DNA of 64,000 nucleotides from Xenopus tropicalis (Eukaryota; Chordata; Amphibia; Anura; Pipidae). The stretch spans positions 37,367,701 to 37,431,700 of the forward strand of contig NC_030678.2 of assembly GCF_000004195.4 (NCBI RefSeq), given 5' to 3'. The position numbers and the translations under genes are program-made. Numbering within the stretch: position 1 is the first letter of the stretch; each line of letters begins with the position of its first letter. Below, piece by piece: positions 36,068-46,189 of the stretch. A model generated the notes under the pieces. The model saw nothing but the letters and a program-made list of their open reading frames with translations. It searched no databases and was not told where the DNA came from.

Positions 36068-36140
36068 AACTTATATTCCTTAAATGCAGATTCTGTTCCC
36101 TTTGACCTTTATTTCTTAAATGCTATCTTTTTTTTTTCCT

Positions 36141-37136
36141 ATTAGCTTCTTTCCTTCCGAATTAAGTCACAGAGTGGTTCCTAACTCTCCTACATTTACT
36201 TATTGCATCTGCTGCTCCAGAATCATATACATGCGAAAAGATACACACTTACAACGGCAATCCCACTACAACTTGTATTTACACAGGGTACTAACAGTTT
36301 CCCTAGTGCAATTCTTTGTATAAAGCCTTTTATGTTTTAAACGTCTTTTATTTTTTAACGCCTGCTAAACACTTAGTTCACATGCAACACTGAGATCACA
36401 TGCAACACTCGCGGTGCAGTCAACAACTTATTAAGGTAAATGACAGTCAGGATCCCTCTGTGTATGTGCAGTTGCCATTTAGTGAGTGCATCAAGCTGCA
36501 ATGCAGGATAAACACTTATGGATCCTGACTGTTACGCATGGGCCCAGACAGAAAGATATGAATTAACAGCTTTCATGTTTCCCGGTGGGTCTGTACCTAA
36601 AGAAATAGAGAATAGAAACTGGTCTCACTAAATATAGAACATCAGTCTGTGAATATGCACAGACCACATGCCTTGAAGGTTGTAAATGACCCATAGTAAG
36701 TAGCTGTTAAAATATTTATAAGTATACAACGTGATAACCTTACCAATATAGCATGCTGTAAAGATCTCTTCTAGCCTGGTTCCTTGCTTGTTTTCCCATA
36801 ATGCCTGGACCTGTCCTGATATGCAAATGTAAATTAAATGTAAATGTTAATACATGTATGTAAATTAGAATGCATATACCTTGGCACCTATCTCAGGATT
36901 TCACTAAAGGTGGTCTTAAGATATTGTTATAGAAGACAAAGGCAATTGGATACAGTAAACAAATGCCATGCAGGTCTTTAGGGCTTTGGCACATGGGTCA
37001 TATTGTCCATATAAGGGAAAACAGTAGTGGACATATTGCCCATCTTCTCTTATTACCCCTCCTAATACTACTTTATGGAAAGCACCCTGTTTGGACCAAA
37101 ACACTTACTTGATTGACTTAAAACATATGCGGAAAT
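36141..37136. other. unassigned sequence
   Basis: No gene or recognised repeat. An octamer ATGCAAAT lies at 36821-36828 without supporting context. Confidence 0.4.
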
Positions 37137-37513
37137 TAATAATAAGACAAAACAGAGGCGCCAAAAAGATAAAATTAGCTAAAAACACTTAAAAACCCAA
37201 TGGGTAATTCAGAGGAGGTAGTAGTGAACTTACCTCCTTCAGACAGACACCAGCAAAAGTGGTAATTTTCAGTAATAGTTTATTCACAACAATATTGCAA
37301 CGCGTTTCGCAGGCATTTCCTGCTTCATCAGGCAATGTAGAATAGGTGCAAAAAAAAAAAAAAAAAAAAAACTATTACTGAAAATTACCACTTTTGTTGG
37401 TGTCTGTCTGGAGGAGGTAAGTTCACTACTACCTCCTCTGAATTACCCATTGGGTTTTTAAGTGTTTTTAGCTAATTTTATCTTTTTGGCGCCTCTGTTT
37501 TGTCTTATTATTA
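37137..37513. repeat. snap-back inverted repeat, Penelope-like terminal piece
   Basis: Arms 37137-37280 and 37370-37513 are both 144 bp and complementary except for two positions. The 89-bp loop contains a hammerhead ribozyme (37294-37336, minus) and a 22-bp poly(A) at 37350-37371. Hammerhead motifs next to inverted terminal repeats are a feature of Penelope-like retroelements; assignment to that class is inference from the ribozyme. The following 170 bases (37514-37680) look like continuing element sequence but hold no frame with a domain. Confidence 0.8.
37294..37336 (-). ncRNA. hammerhead ribozyme (type I, short stem III)
   Basis: Reading the minus strand from 37336: stem I 5' strand ATTGC (37336-37332), core CTGATGA (37331-37325), A, stem II GCAGG / loop AAATG / CCTGC (37323-37309), core GAAA (37308-37305), CGCGTT (37304-37299), stem I 3' strand GCAAT (37298-37294). 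Both universally conserved core boxes are exact, stem II has 5 uninterrupted pairs, and the stem I strands are perfect complements. Stem III is only AC/GT, from the self-complementary ACGCGT, as in Penelope-element ribozymes that are thought to work as dimers. Predicted scission is near 37299. It would self-process element RNA. Confidence 0.82.
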
Positions 37514-37845
37514 TACCGAGTCCACCCCGAGTGGAGGGGTGTCATCCCCATTTTTCTTCCTTCTACAGAGAGCGACTTCTTATTCCTGAGTGGGGTGAGG
37601 ATAATCTCCCCACCTGCTTATACAGTGGTTGCCTATTAGTAACCCTGGCTTGTGAGTATTAATTTTTATATTCGGAAATTAGGGGGTTTCAAGGTTGCTA
37701 AGATTTATTAGATTTGCCTGCTAACCTAATTGATCTCCCAGATGCTGCTGTGTACAAACCCCATACCTATCTGACCAATGACATTATGGTATTCCATAGT
37801 ATTTAGGAAGTACCTTTATAAAATGTATTGTATTAGTTACACCTT

Positions 37846-37869
37846 CACACACACACACACACACACACA
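37846..37869. repeat. (CA)12 microsatellite
   Basis: Uninterrupted CA dinucleotides. Confidence 0.97.
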
Positions 37870-37882
37870 ATTATTTTTTATT

Positions 37883-37910
37883 CTATCTATCTATCTATCT
37901 ATCTATCTAT
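37883..37910. repeat. (CTAT)7 microsatellite
   Basis: Seven uninterrupted tetranucleotide units, 13 bases after the CA run. Confidence 0.97.
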
Positions 37911-38779
37911 ATTTCTAACTTTTTATCACCAAATAGCATTTCCATTGCAAATTGTTCTGAAAAACACTGTCAGCAGATGGCATCTGGGACAAACAGTTTC
38001 CTGTTCAAACACTGAATCCCATCCAAATCCATGAAAGGCTTGCATCACAGAAATGGAACCATTTTTTACAGATCGTTACTGGTAGTTCATATATTTCCTA
38101 TTAACCCATTTATGATGGGTATAGGTACAGTATGCTGTGAATCTTTGTTTCATTATGCATCTGACTTATCAGCTAATACAATGTGATTGTTCTATAGCCT
38201 ACAGCATATTTTATTCCTGAATTAAGACCTTATGAAGCCAAATTTATACAAAAAAAAAGAATACTACAGTGGCATTTATAGGAATACATTAAATATATTC
38301 ACTCGAGATTCCCTGAATGTAGAACATGCAAATTATAATAAAAATAGGTGACTGTGACATTTGAAGGAGAACTTGCGGCTTGTTAATATAAACTTTTTTT
38401 TTATCGAAGCCTAAATTATATATAAAACAATAAAACTCAAAAGTATCATTTATTTTTATGTACTTGGAATGTACTTGTTGTAAGGGCAGTACTTATACCT
38501 ATCAAACATTTTGAATACTATTGTATGTTTTCAGGCTCCCATATTTGGGTACCATTGGTTTATGGCATAATATAGAAGCAGCGGGGAAAAAATGCATAGC
38601 GTATAATTGGCTGTAGTGGCAGTTAGCAGAGGTGATGAATGATATTGATTTTGTGAAAGAATGTTTTATTAAATAATTAAAGCTTTTTAAAAACTGTCTA
38701 ATCAGTCTCCTGTTCCCCCCCAATAAGGAGAGAAAATTAAAATAGCCAACAGACATCAGAGGTCATAATACATAATTGT
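37911..38779. other. unassigned AT-rich sequence
   Basis: No gene or recognised repeat. Confidence 0.45.
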
Positions 38780-39545
38780 ATAGCCTCCAAGTATATTTTA
38801 ATCTTGCCACTATCATTCTGCCACCCTGGCTCATATTGGCTCCTCAGTTTAGTATTCAGTAAGCTAATTCATTCTGCTGCTGGCAGCACTGCTTTAATGA
38901 TCAAGCTACAACCATGAACACTGTCTGCATAACAAATGGGCTTTTCTCAAGATGCAGTAAATACAAAGCGATTAACATGAAATAACTTCTCAGCAAAACT
39001 GCCTCTTCTGTTTTTAAAGAATACCTGTGTTTTGATTTAACCCAGTAGTTATAAAATATTTCCAACTAGCTTGGTTTTCATATTTTTCCCATTGTGCTGA
39101 GCAAGGAACTAAGTTGAAGATCGTATTCTGCATTGCATATTTCACCACATATCTTCAACTGGAGAGAAATGCCTTTAGCACATTGGATGCAAATAATTAT
39201 TAAATCTTTTCTCCACATCTGACATTTGCTAAGGCTAAAAAATCTTCAAACAGATCTAAATCAAGTCATGCTCCTTTTAGACTAATCCTGCCATCTTTTC
39301 CAGTATAATGAAAATAAGGTCTGAACAGGGTAATGTTACAGCTATTAATATTCTTTAATTTCTTCAGAATATCTGTTAGTGTTACTTTGCTTTCAGAGAT
39401 GGTATGAAAAAGGCATGTGATAAATAATTTTTCAAGAAAAATGGCTCCAATTTCATTCTCTTTATTCATAGGCCTCATAATGACAGAACACACAGCACTG
39501 TGGCAAGGGGAACCTTGGCTGGAGGAGAGCAGGCTGCTGCTACAT
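38780..39545. other. low-repeat segment, candidate conserved non-coding DNA
   Basis: About 760 bases free of the repeat families that fill the window. It contains the POU octamer ATGCAAAT at 39187-39194, followed at once by TAATTA-like homeodomain cores (aattattaa), plus several ATTA and GCTGCTGGCAG-type motifs. The evidence is compositional only; conservation was not tested. Confidence 0.3.
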
Positions 39546-39559
39546 TCTTTCAGCAGTAC

Positions 39560-39982
39560 TAGAGATGTAGCGAACTGTTCGCCGGCGAACCCACACTTTG
39601 GGTTTGCCGCGTTTTTTCGCCTTGGTTTTTCCGCCGCGTTTTTTCGCTTCGTTTTATCGCCTATGCATATACATAGGAATAGCTTGCAGGGGTTTTTTTT
39701 GCGTTATTTTTTTGGCGTTTTTTTTTTGGCATTTTTTTTACAAGTATTTTTCAGAGAAGTTTTTGCCCTTGATCCCCCTCCTGCATGCCACTGTCCAGGT
39801 CGTGGCACCCTTTAAACAACTTTAAAATCAGTTTTCTGTCTAGAAATGGCTTTTCTAGGTTTTAAAGTTCGCCTTCCCATTGAAGTCTATGGGGTTCGCA
39901 AAGTTCGCGAATATTCGCGAGTTTTGGCGAAAGTCCGCGAACGGGTTCGCGAACATTTTCGGCGATGTTCGCTACATCACTA
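39560..39982 (+). mobile_element. hAT-MITE H, full length
   Basis: Ends tagagatgtagcgaactg and atgttcgctacatcacta. TSD agcagtac (39552-39559) versus agtagtac (39983-39990), 7 of 8. The interior includes gcgttttttcgccttgg-type blocks and 'ccactgtccaggtcgtggca'. The frame at 39598-39825 is a by-product: the inverted copy at 58625 has the corresponding frame, but with a different N-terminal part. Confidence 0.9.
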
Positions 39983-39990
39983 AGTAGTAC

Positions 39991-40837
39991 ATGTAGTCAT
40001 GTAGAGTAGGGCAGAGAACAGAAAGGAACAGACAGAACAGAAATGACATCTCCAAATAATTTAAAAATCATTAAAAATGTTTAATTAGCCTGCAATGGAA
40101 AGCATTTTTTTCACCAGGCAAAATATTTATTTTGAACTATTAGTGGAATCTCCCTTTAAAAATGCAATTATTAACCACCATATAGACACTCAAATCTGAC
40201 TTGGAGATTAGAAACTGGATGCTCCACTTAATAAAGTAGATCCGTGTGCATCTATAGCACTTACCAGTGCACTGGCCATTATCTGAGGCTACAGAGGTCT
40301 GGACTGGCCTCTAAACCCATATTATGCTCCAAGTAATGCATTAATGTTGAAACCCAAAATTATTTTTCGTCTCTCCTACATAGACAATATGGATAACGTA
40401 TTGCAACCCTTAATATTTTACGTTCTATGTCAAAACATTCTAAATATGGGGTTACATGTAATGTTTTCCATTATAAGGTCATTTATGGGTCTAAGCTTCC
40501 TTTCGATACCTGCTTTTCTGCTGGTTGTAAAAATTTTGTTATTTTTATATTTTTAACTGATTTTTTTGTAAGTATCTTTAACTACACATGGCACCATCCA
40601 TTACTTCTAGCTTCTATTTATATTTTTATTTAACACTTTAGTGCTGGACCCCCACACAGAAGTCCCCTGTAACTGAGCCTTTGACAATTACTTGTATGTT
40701 GTTAACAATGGCCTAAAAACTGGCTAAACACCAATTATAGGGCAGCTACAACTTACAAGTCAGTAGAAAAAGGATAAATTACCTTTGGAAAACTGTTATA
40801 GCAGAGCTCTGTCCTATGACTTGAGAGACCAACATTA
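39991..40837. other. unassigned AT-rich sequence
   Basis: No gene. A short 'tttttttcaccaggcaaaa' near 40107 recalls the left end of A but is too small to call. Confidence 0.45.
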
Positions 40838-40845
40838 TATGATAA

Positions 40846-41121
40846 CAGTGATGAGCAAATTTTTGTACCAAGCATGGATTTACTGGGAAATTCTGCATCT
40901 CACTATTGGCAATTTTTTTCACAAAACTGCTGTGAAAATTGGCTGCGAGTCACAGTCACATGAAACAAGTCATGGTCGCATCAAAAAAGTCATGGTTGGA
41001 TCAAAAAACTTTCACAAATCAAAAAAGGTGCACTGTACCCACATTTTGCAAGTTTTCTGATGTTTCACAAATTTTTCAGCAGTTTTGCTAATTCTTTGGC
41101 GAATCAAAAAGGGGGTCACTA
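40846..41121 (+). mobile_element. hAT-MITE A, full length, diverged
   Basis: Starts cagtgatgagcaaatttttg, then 'accaagcatggatttact'; ends gggggtcacta. Flanks (tatgataa and atgatgaa) give at most a decayed TSD. Confidence 0.7.
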
Positions 41122-41159
41122 ATGATGAATCCTATATTGAAAAACAACATCTTCTAGGG

Positions 41160-41935
41160 GGATGAGTTTAGGGGATCAGAGGACTCCTTCCCCTGTTTTT
41201 CTGTCTGTGACATCTTCCAGCCAAGTTACAGACTGGAGAGAAACCCGATTGGCTAAGAGTCCCAGTGCACTTCTGGGAGAAAAGGAGGATCCAGAGAGTG
41301 CCTGGATTTGGAGACAAAACCATGGGTGGGGCCAGAAGGTTATAAAGAAGCCCTGCTGCAGTGCCAGCCTGAGATCTAGAGAGTGTAACCATCTGAGGTG
41401 CTCTGCTTTGCATCGAGCTCCAGCCTAAAAAGGGAGAAATCTGCTTAGCTGCTGTTGGATGCCTTTATCTCTGTGTGAGTGATCCATATGAGGAAGAGGT
41501 GTTTAAAAAATCTCTAGTGTCCCCTGTGTGAGAACAGGTGTTTCTTGAGTGCCGCCTATGTGGAAGCAACTGCCAACCCAAAGAGAGAGGTACTTTGGGG
41601 CAGGTAGCGCTACCTGGGGAAAATAAAGAGCTCCTGGGGAAGGGACTTGAGACTGAAATGGGGCAAGGGTATTTCCTCCAGGAGTGGAGTGCAAGCCTGT
41701 GTCCTGGGAGAGACGGTGCCAGAAGTTTGGTTAACACTACATGGGTTTTCCAAAGCAGGATTTTTACTGTTTGCATTTTCTAGTTATCACAAATTTTTAA
41801 GCTGATATATAAGTTTATCTTTGCTGCAAAACTGTGTGTGATTATTTCCTAGTGGAATTCCCCTGAGGTGTGCTCCTCAGTGTTCACTAGGCGGAGGAAC
41901 TGCGCTGTACATCCTTGTTCCCAGTATCTTTCATA
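41160..41935 (+). other. GC-richer segment with promoter-like layout, possible solo LTR
   Basis: Clearly richer in GC than its surroundings. It has a TATA-like ggttataaagaag at about 41338, preceded by a GC-rich gggtggggcc, and an aaaataaag polyadenylation-like motif at about 41619. That order is what an LTR would show, but TG...CA ends, a TSD and any internal retroviral or Gypsy genes are not found. Frames on both strands here have no domain. Confidence 0.3.
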
Positions 41936-42919
41936 TGCAAAGGAAATTCAGCCTACTGAAACAAGCACAGGCACAATTTCTGTTGCGTGTGCCAAGAAAG
42001 GGTTACACAATCTTAATGGGGATGTAAAGTAGAAATCCTAACTCTGTGTTTATATATAGCTCTAAGATAGGATAACACTATAACAGATGTTGTTCTAAAG
42101 AAATCAGATGGCAAAGCAGTTAAAACAGGGTTAAAACACAGCTAACTGGAGCTCTCGATTCCTTGATGCTCATGTTTACTTACTTATCTGTGCCTGACTT
42201 GCTCTTATCAGCAACTGACCAATGACAATCCAGTAAACAAACTCCTGTGCTTGTTTTCAAGTCTGTTATAGGACAGTCCCTGCTTTCTGTTCTTGTCTGG
42301 TACAGAGCAGTCCTTTGCATTTTCACATCAGGATGAACATTGGCCCTGTAGTTTTCCAGAAGGTGGGATCATTTTTAAAAATGTAAAATACAAAGGTTTC
42401 TAATTGAAAAATATTGGATAATTTTTAATTGGTTCATATTGCAAACTTATTTCATTTGGTCTAAGTAACACATGATTTTTCACTTTACTTCCTTTTTAAG
42501 TATTAAAAATGATCTTTAGATAATGAAAGATAATGTAATTACACAGTAGTTTAATTTCTTTTTTTCTTTCTATCTACATGTCGGCTATTTTACCAGAGAA
42601 TTTGAAAACAAGTTAGCTCTAATACATTATATAGGTAAGGGGCACATGAACCAAACATGTATTAAAGCTAACATACTTAGGCTTTTACAAAAAAAGACCT
42701 TTCATGCAAAGAATAACTTGATTATTTTAGAAAGTATATAATTTTTATATTTAGTTTATTATTAGAAAGGGTCTTATTTCCATGAGATGTGGCTTGTTAT
42801 ATTTTGGCATTTGTTTCTTTGGCCCAATTGCTTTACTATGTATTTAGGAAGGAGGACTCTGATTGTCTAGATTCCCCAATCGATCAGAAAGTGGAGACAC
42901 AGTGCTTGAACTTACCTTG
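41936..42919. other. unassigned AT-rich sequence
   Basis: No gene or recognised repeat. Confidence 0.45.
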
Positions 42920-43760
42920 AATTACCTCAAGTACATTTAATAATACATTTAAAAGCAGTTGAGTAAGGATTGACTCCTAAGGCACTCCACTAAGAACATT
43001 GGCCTAACTAGAAAATGTTCCATTTATCACCACTTTTTAATTGAATCAGTAAACTTCTGTGTGTTTCTTTACTAGATGTTTTGTAAAATTTAAGTGTATC
43101 ACATCTCCTGCAACCCCTAGGTCTAGATTCCTGTTCAGCTTCTCATGAAAAGCATTTAGATTTGTCTGGCAAGATCTGTTGCACATAATACTATATTGGC
43201 ACATAGTCATTGTGTTGTGATTTTATATATATTTTAATGCTTACCATCCCCTTTAAACATTTTTCTGCAGCAAATGCTAAATTAACAGATCTATACTTAT
43301 CTGGCAGACATGTTATTTTAAAAACAATTTATCAATTCTAGTGATGAGCGAATCTGTCCCGTTTTGCTTTGCCGAAAAATTTTGCGAAATGACAGAAAAA
43401 TGCACGACAATGCATTTGACACACGACTTTCTTGTCGGCCACATCTTTTTTTGTTGATTAATTTTTCTGTTGCAAATTTTCACTGAATTTTTGTGCAAAC
43501 AATTTGCCAATGCCGAAATGCAGAAATTCGTTCCATACATGGTGAAAAAATTTGTTCACTAATCAACTCCCCATTGTCTTAAAAATAAAATGCCAGGCAT
43601 AAAATAATCACAGAAGATTAAAATATCCCCAGAACAGACTTTCTGATTTCATTTCTATTGAATTTCCTCCTGTATTAACCAGTCACCTATACTTAAAGTT
43701 AAAAAGTCACAAAATTCCTTCATTAACTGGTTCTTTATTATTTGATGTAAACACAATATA
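42920..43760 (-). mobile_element. second CR1/L2-like LINE relic, split by MITE A
   Basis: 'gtgtatcacatctcctgcaa' and 'tttgtctggcaagatctgtt' line up with 'gtagatcacatctactgcac' and 'attgtctgacatgacctgtc' in the LINE at 35160-35260, in the same orientation. 'aacagatctatacttatctg' matches the next LINE block. Beyond the A insertion (43339-43561) sequence of similar type resumes. No open frame survives. Confidence 0.6.
43339..43561 (-). mobile_element. hAT-MITE A, full length
   Basis: Starts tagtgatgagcgaatctgtc and ends tttgttcacta. TSD atcaattc (43331-43338) versus atcaactc (43562-43569), 7 of 8. Confidence 0.9.
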
Positions 43761-43921
43761 AGAAGCAAATGAAATCCTCAAGCTTCTTCTCCCTGTTATC
43801 ATCAACCAATTTTTCTGATTCTGATACCAAGGATCCTGCAGCTTGTACTTTTTTTTAGTTTTGCTGAGCAGCAACTATCATTGATAGATCAACCCTATAT
43901 TCTTATAGGAGATCATGCTAT

Positions 43922-44136
43922 TAGTTATGAGCTAATCTGTCCCGAAAAATCTTTTTTTGTTGCACGTGACATTTTTTATGCGATCGTGCCCATTTTAACG
44001 TGACCATGCCTATTTTAAAACGACCACATCTATTTCCAAATGACTGCTCCCAATTTGACAACTTTTTTCTGACGTGCGTAAATTTTTTTTTCAGTAAATT
44101 TTTGCTGAGGTTTCATGAAACAATTCGCCAATGGAT
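43922..44136 (-). mobile_element. hAT-MITE A, one end missing
   Basis: Starts tagttatgagctaatctgtc and runs through 'gcccattttaacgtgaccat' to 'aacaattcgccaatgga', where the homology stops. Confidence 0.75.
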
Positions 44137-45567
44137 TTCTCTTACTAGGAGGTTTGCAGCATATTCCAGTGATGACTAGTCACCTTAAAACATATTTCTT
44201 TCCACACACTGTACCCAATGCCAGTCTTGATAATGTCTTAGTGTAAACCTTTGATTCTGGTTTTACAGGATGACAAATGTCTTCTTCATTTTTATTCCCT
44301 ATGCCCTCCTCCTCAAAAGTTTATATTCATCTAAATTGACAAAATAGTGCTCTGTATACCCAATTCCAGTTATTCCACAATTATGTGTGGAGTTAATTAT
44401 AGGTTTGTTACATGTACATTTTCATGAAAACAGTGGAGATTACATTTTTTGGCCTTTTTTTTTTCAATAAAAAGAATACAGTAAATAGATTTAATTATGA
44501 CAATAGGATATTTTACAAACTCTCCCTTCAGTCCTCCTCCCATGTCCCAAATTTAATCCAAACTCTCTATCTATACCTGCATCCCTACGATACTATAATG
44601 TTTTTCCTCTTGTAGAAATTCAATTATAACCCAGTTGCCATTTTGAATCCTAGCATGGCAAACCTTGTTTCACTGAGGTACAATCCATCATGGCAATGTA
44701 GCAATCATCCCTGTGCTCTGGGATCCCAAAGCTTTCTATCCTGCACCAAGACAAAATCTTAAAGAACTTAATGTATAGCTGACTACACATTAAGCTTCCT
44801 TAAGATCCCAAATTGCTCCTAATTTAGCCTTGGAAAAATTCTGCTTTAACTTAGATCCTAGATCCTTAAGTCACATTTTAAAGGTGTACTACTGAATGCT
44901 CTTTGTTAAGTCCAGTATATAAGTATTAACTTACCAGTTTCTGTTTGTTTGTTTTGAAGCATGTAATAAAGTCATCAAAAAAGGTTGTTTATATTGTTAC
45001 TTAAACAAATAAAAAAACAAGCTTCTGAACATAAAGAATTGAGTAAAAGGAAATGCCTTCTGCCTAAATGCTTTGAGATGAAGCTAATCTGAAACATTAC
45101 AGGATATGTGCACTCTAGATTTGAGCTACTGAAATATTTCTTGTCAGTTTATCTTATTGCAAAATGTCAAGAACATGGCCTTTCTGTTCCATAATAACTT
45201 TTTCGACATTTTTATTAGAAACAGAGTTAATACATAAAATGTCTACTACTACCTGTATTATTGCTTTGGTACAATTTTGTGCCTCTGGATTTTTGATTTA
45301 GCTTAGTTAAAATGAATGTGTATTTAAACATATTAAATATGCATGATATGTTGATAAATAATGTGCATGTAATTTAAGCAGATGAAATAAAAACTCACCC
45401 TAGCCCAAGGAGTCGAATGTCATGCTTATCATTCTTGTTTCAGGTTAATAATAACTGTGTTTATTTATTTTATTTATGTGTTTTTTTTTTTTCATTTTGC
45501 TGTGTTTGAATGAATGATTAATCTCAAAATAAAATGGTTTTAAAAATATAATCTGATACTTATTTCA
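44137..45567. other. unassigned AT-rich sequence
   Basis: No gene or recognised repeat. Confidence 0.45.
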
Positions 45568-45588
45568 ATATATATATATATATATATA
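45568..45588. repeat. (TA)n microsatellite
   Basis: About ten TA units. Confidence 0.9.
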
Positions 45589-45737
45589 GTATATAAAGAG
45601 ACTCTTATTTATTTAAAGTGGCTTAAAATAACAATCATCAACATAATATTGCATATGAGAAAAGGGGGGGGGGCTGGCAGTTAGGCACACAAAAAGCCAC
45701 AAAGGTCACCAAAAACATGTTAAAAAACAGAAAATCT

Positions 45738-45810
45738 TAATTGCCTTACGTGTTTTGTGCTTCAAGGGCACTTAGTCATAGCCTTGGAGCACAAAACATG
45801 TAAGGAAAAT
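45738..45810 (-). ncRNA. decayed hammerhead-ribozyme-like hairpins
   Basis: On the minus strand gactaag, then gtgcccttgaagcac (4-bp stem, 7-base loop), then AAAAC and the self-complementary ACGT follow the order of the ribozyme at 37294, but CTGATGA is broken and GAAA has become AAAA. A second, opposed half (gagcacaaaacatgtaagg) lies at 45785-45806. Probably a dead Penelope-type terminus. Confidence 0.4.
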
Positions 45811-45921
45811 ACAGAGATGAACGTTATAGCATTGATTATCTTGACGTTTAGCTCTAAATATCATGATAATTAACTGAACTAACCAGCACAAAGCTGCCTA
45901 GTTCCCTTTAGCGAGATTCCA

Positions 45922-45942
45922 ATATATATATATATATATATC
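45922..45942. repeat. (TA)n microsatellite
   Basis: About ten TA units running into the left arm of the 134-bp palindrome. Confidence 0.9.
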
Positions 45943-46071
45943 CAAAAAAGACCAGCAACACCGAGTTATGTTCCAAAAACAATCAATTGTGTATTAAAAA
46001 CGCATGCGTTTTTAATACACAATTGATTGTTTTTGGAACATAACTCAGTGTTGCTGGTCTTTTTTGGATAT
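45938..46071. repeat. 134-bp near-perfect palindrome, no spacer
   Basis: Two 67-bp arms meet at GCATGC (centre between 46004 and 46005) with one mismatch (accgag versus ctcagt). The arm reads atatccaaaaaagaccagca, then acaccgagttatgttccaaa, then an AT-rich stretch. (TA)n runs lie directly on the left and 60 bases to the right. Confidence 0.95.
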
Positions 46072-46131
46072 TTAAGTCATTTACCTTGCACCCGAGCTAA
46101 GAGCTGAAGCAGAGTGCCACCCTGGGTTCGC

Positions 46132-46154
46132 TATATATATATATATATATATAC
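46132..46154. repeat. (TA)n microsatellite
   Basis: About eleven TA units. Confidence 0.9.
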
Positions 46155-46189
46155 TGGATACAGATGAAGCCAGATTTTTTATTTTTACA

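Larger units (their letters stand above)
34084..36140 (-). mobile_element. CR1/L2-like LINE, degenerate, split by MITE A
   Basis: On the minus strand three open pieces are recognisable. 35574-35335 has NVNKTPRPDGIHPRVLKEL, matching the 'NKAPGPDGIHPRVLKEL' block of reverse transcriptase. 35279-35073 has QHGFIKDRSCQTILIAFYEA and VDVIYLDFAKEFTTVPHK, the palm A motif (YLDFAKAFDTVPHK type) with substitutions at key positions. 34650-34300 has [29 protein letters not shown] and WNSLPESLL, the C-terminal block of CR1/L2 ORF2. Sequence between the last two pieces is frameshifted and lacks the YADD region. The upstream part resumes beyond the A insertion to about 36140. The 3' end lies near 34090. Inactive. 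Confidence 0.8.

Noticed and set aside
37821..37910. CA and CTAT runs considered as a regulatory element
   Set aside because: Ordinary adjacent microsatellites with no further signal.
39598..39825. Protein-like frame sharing a 26-residue C-terminus with one at 58782-59069
   Set aside because: The shared part is a conserved DNA block within two copies of hAT-MITE H. The frames differ upstream, have no domain and lie inside a non-autonomous element.
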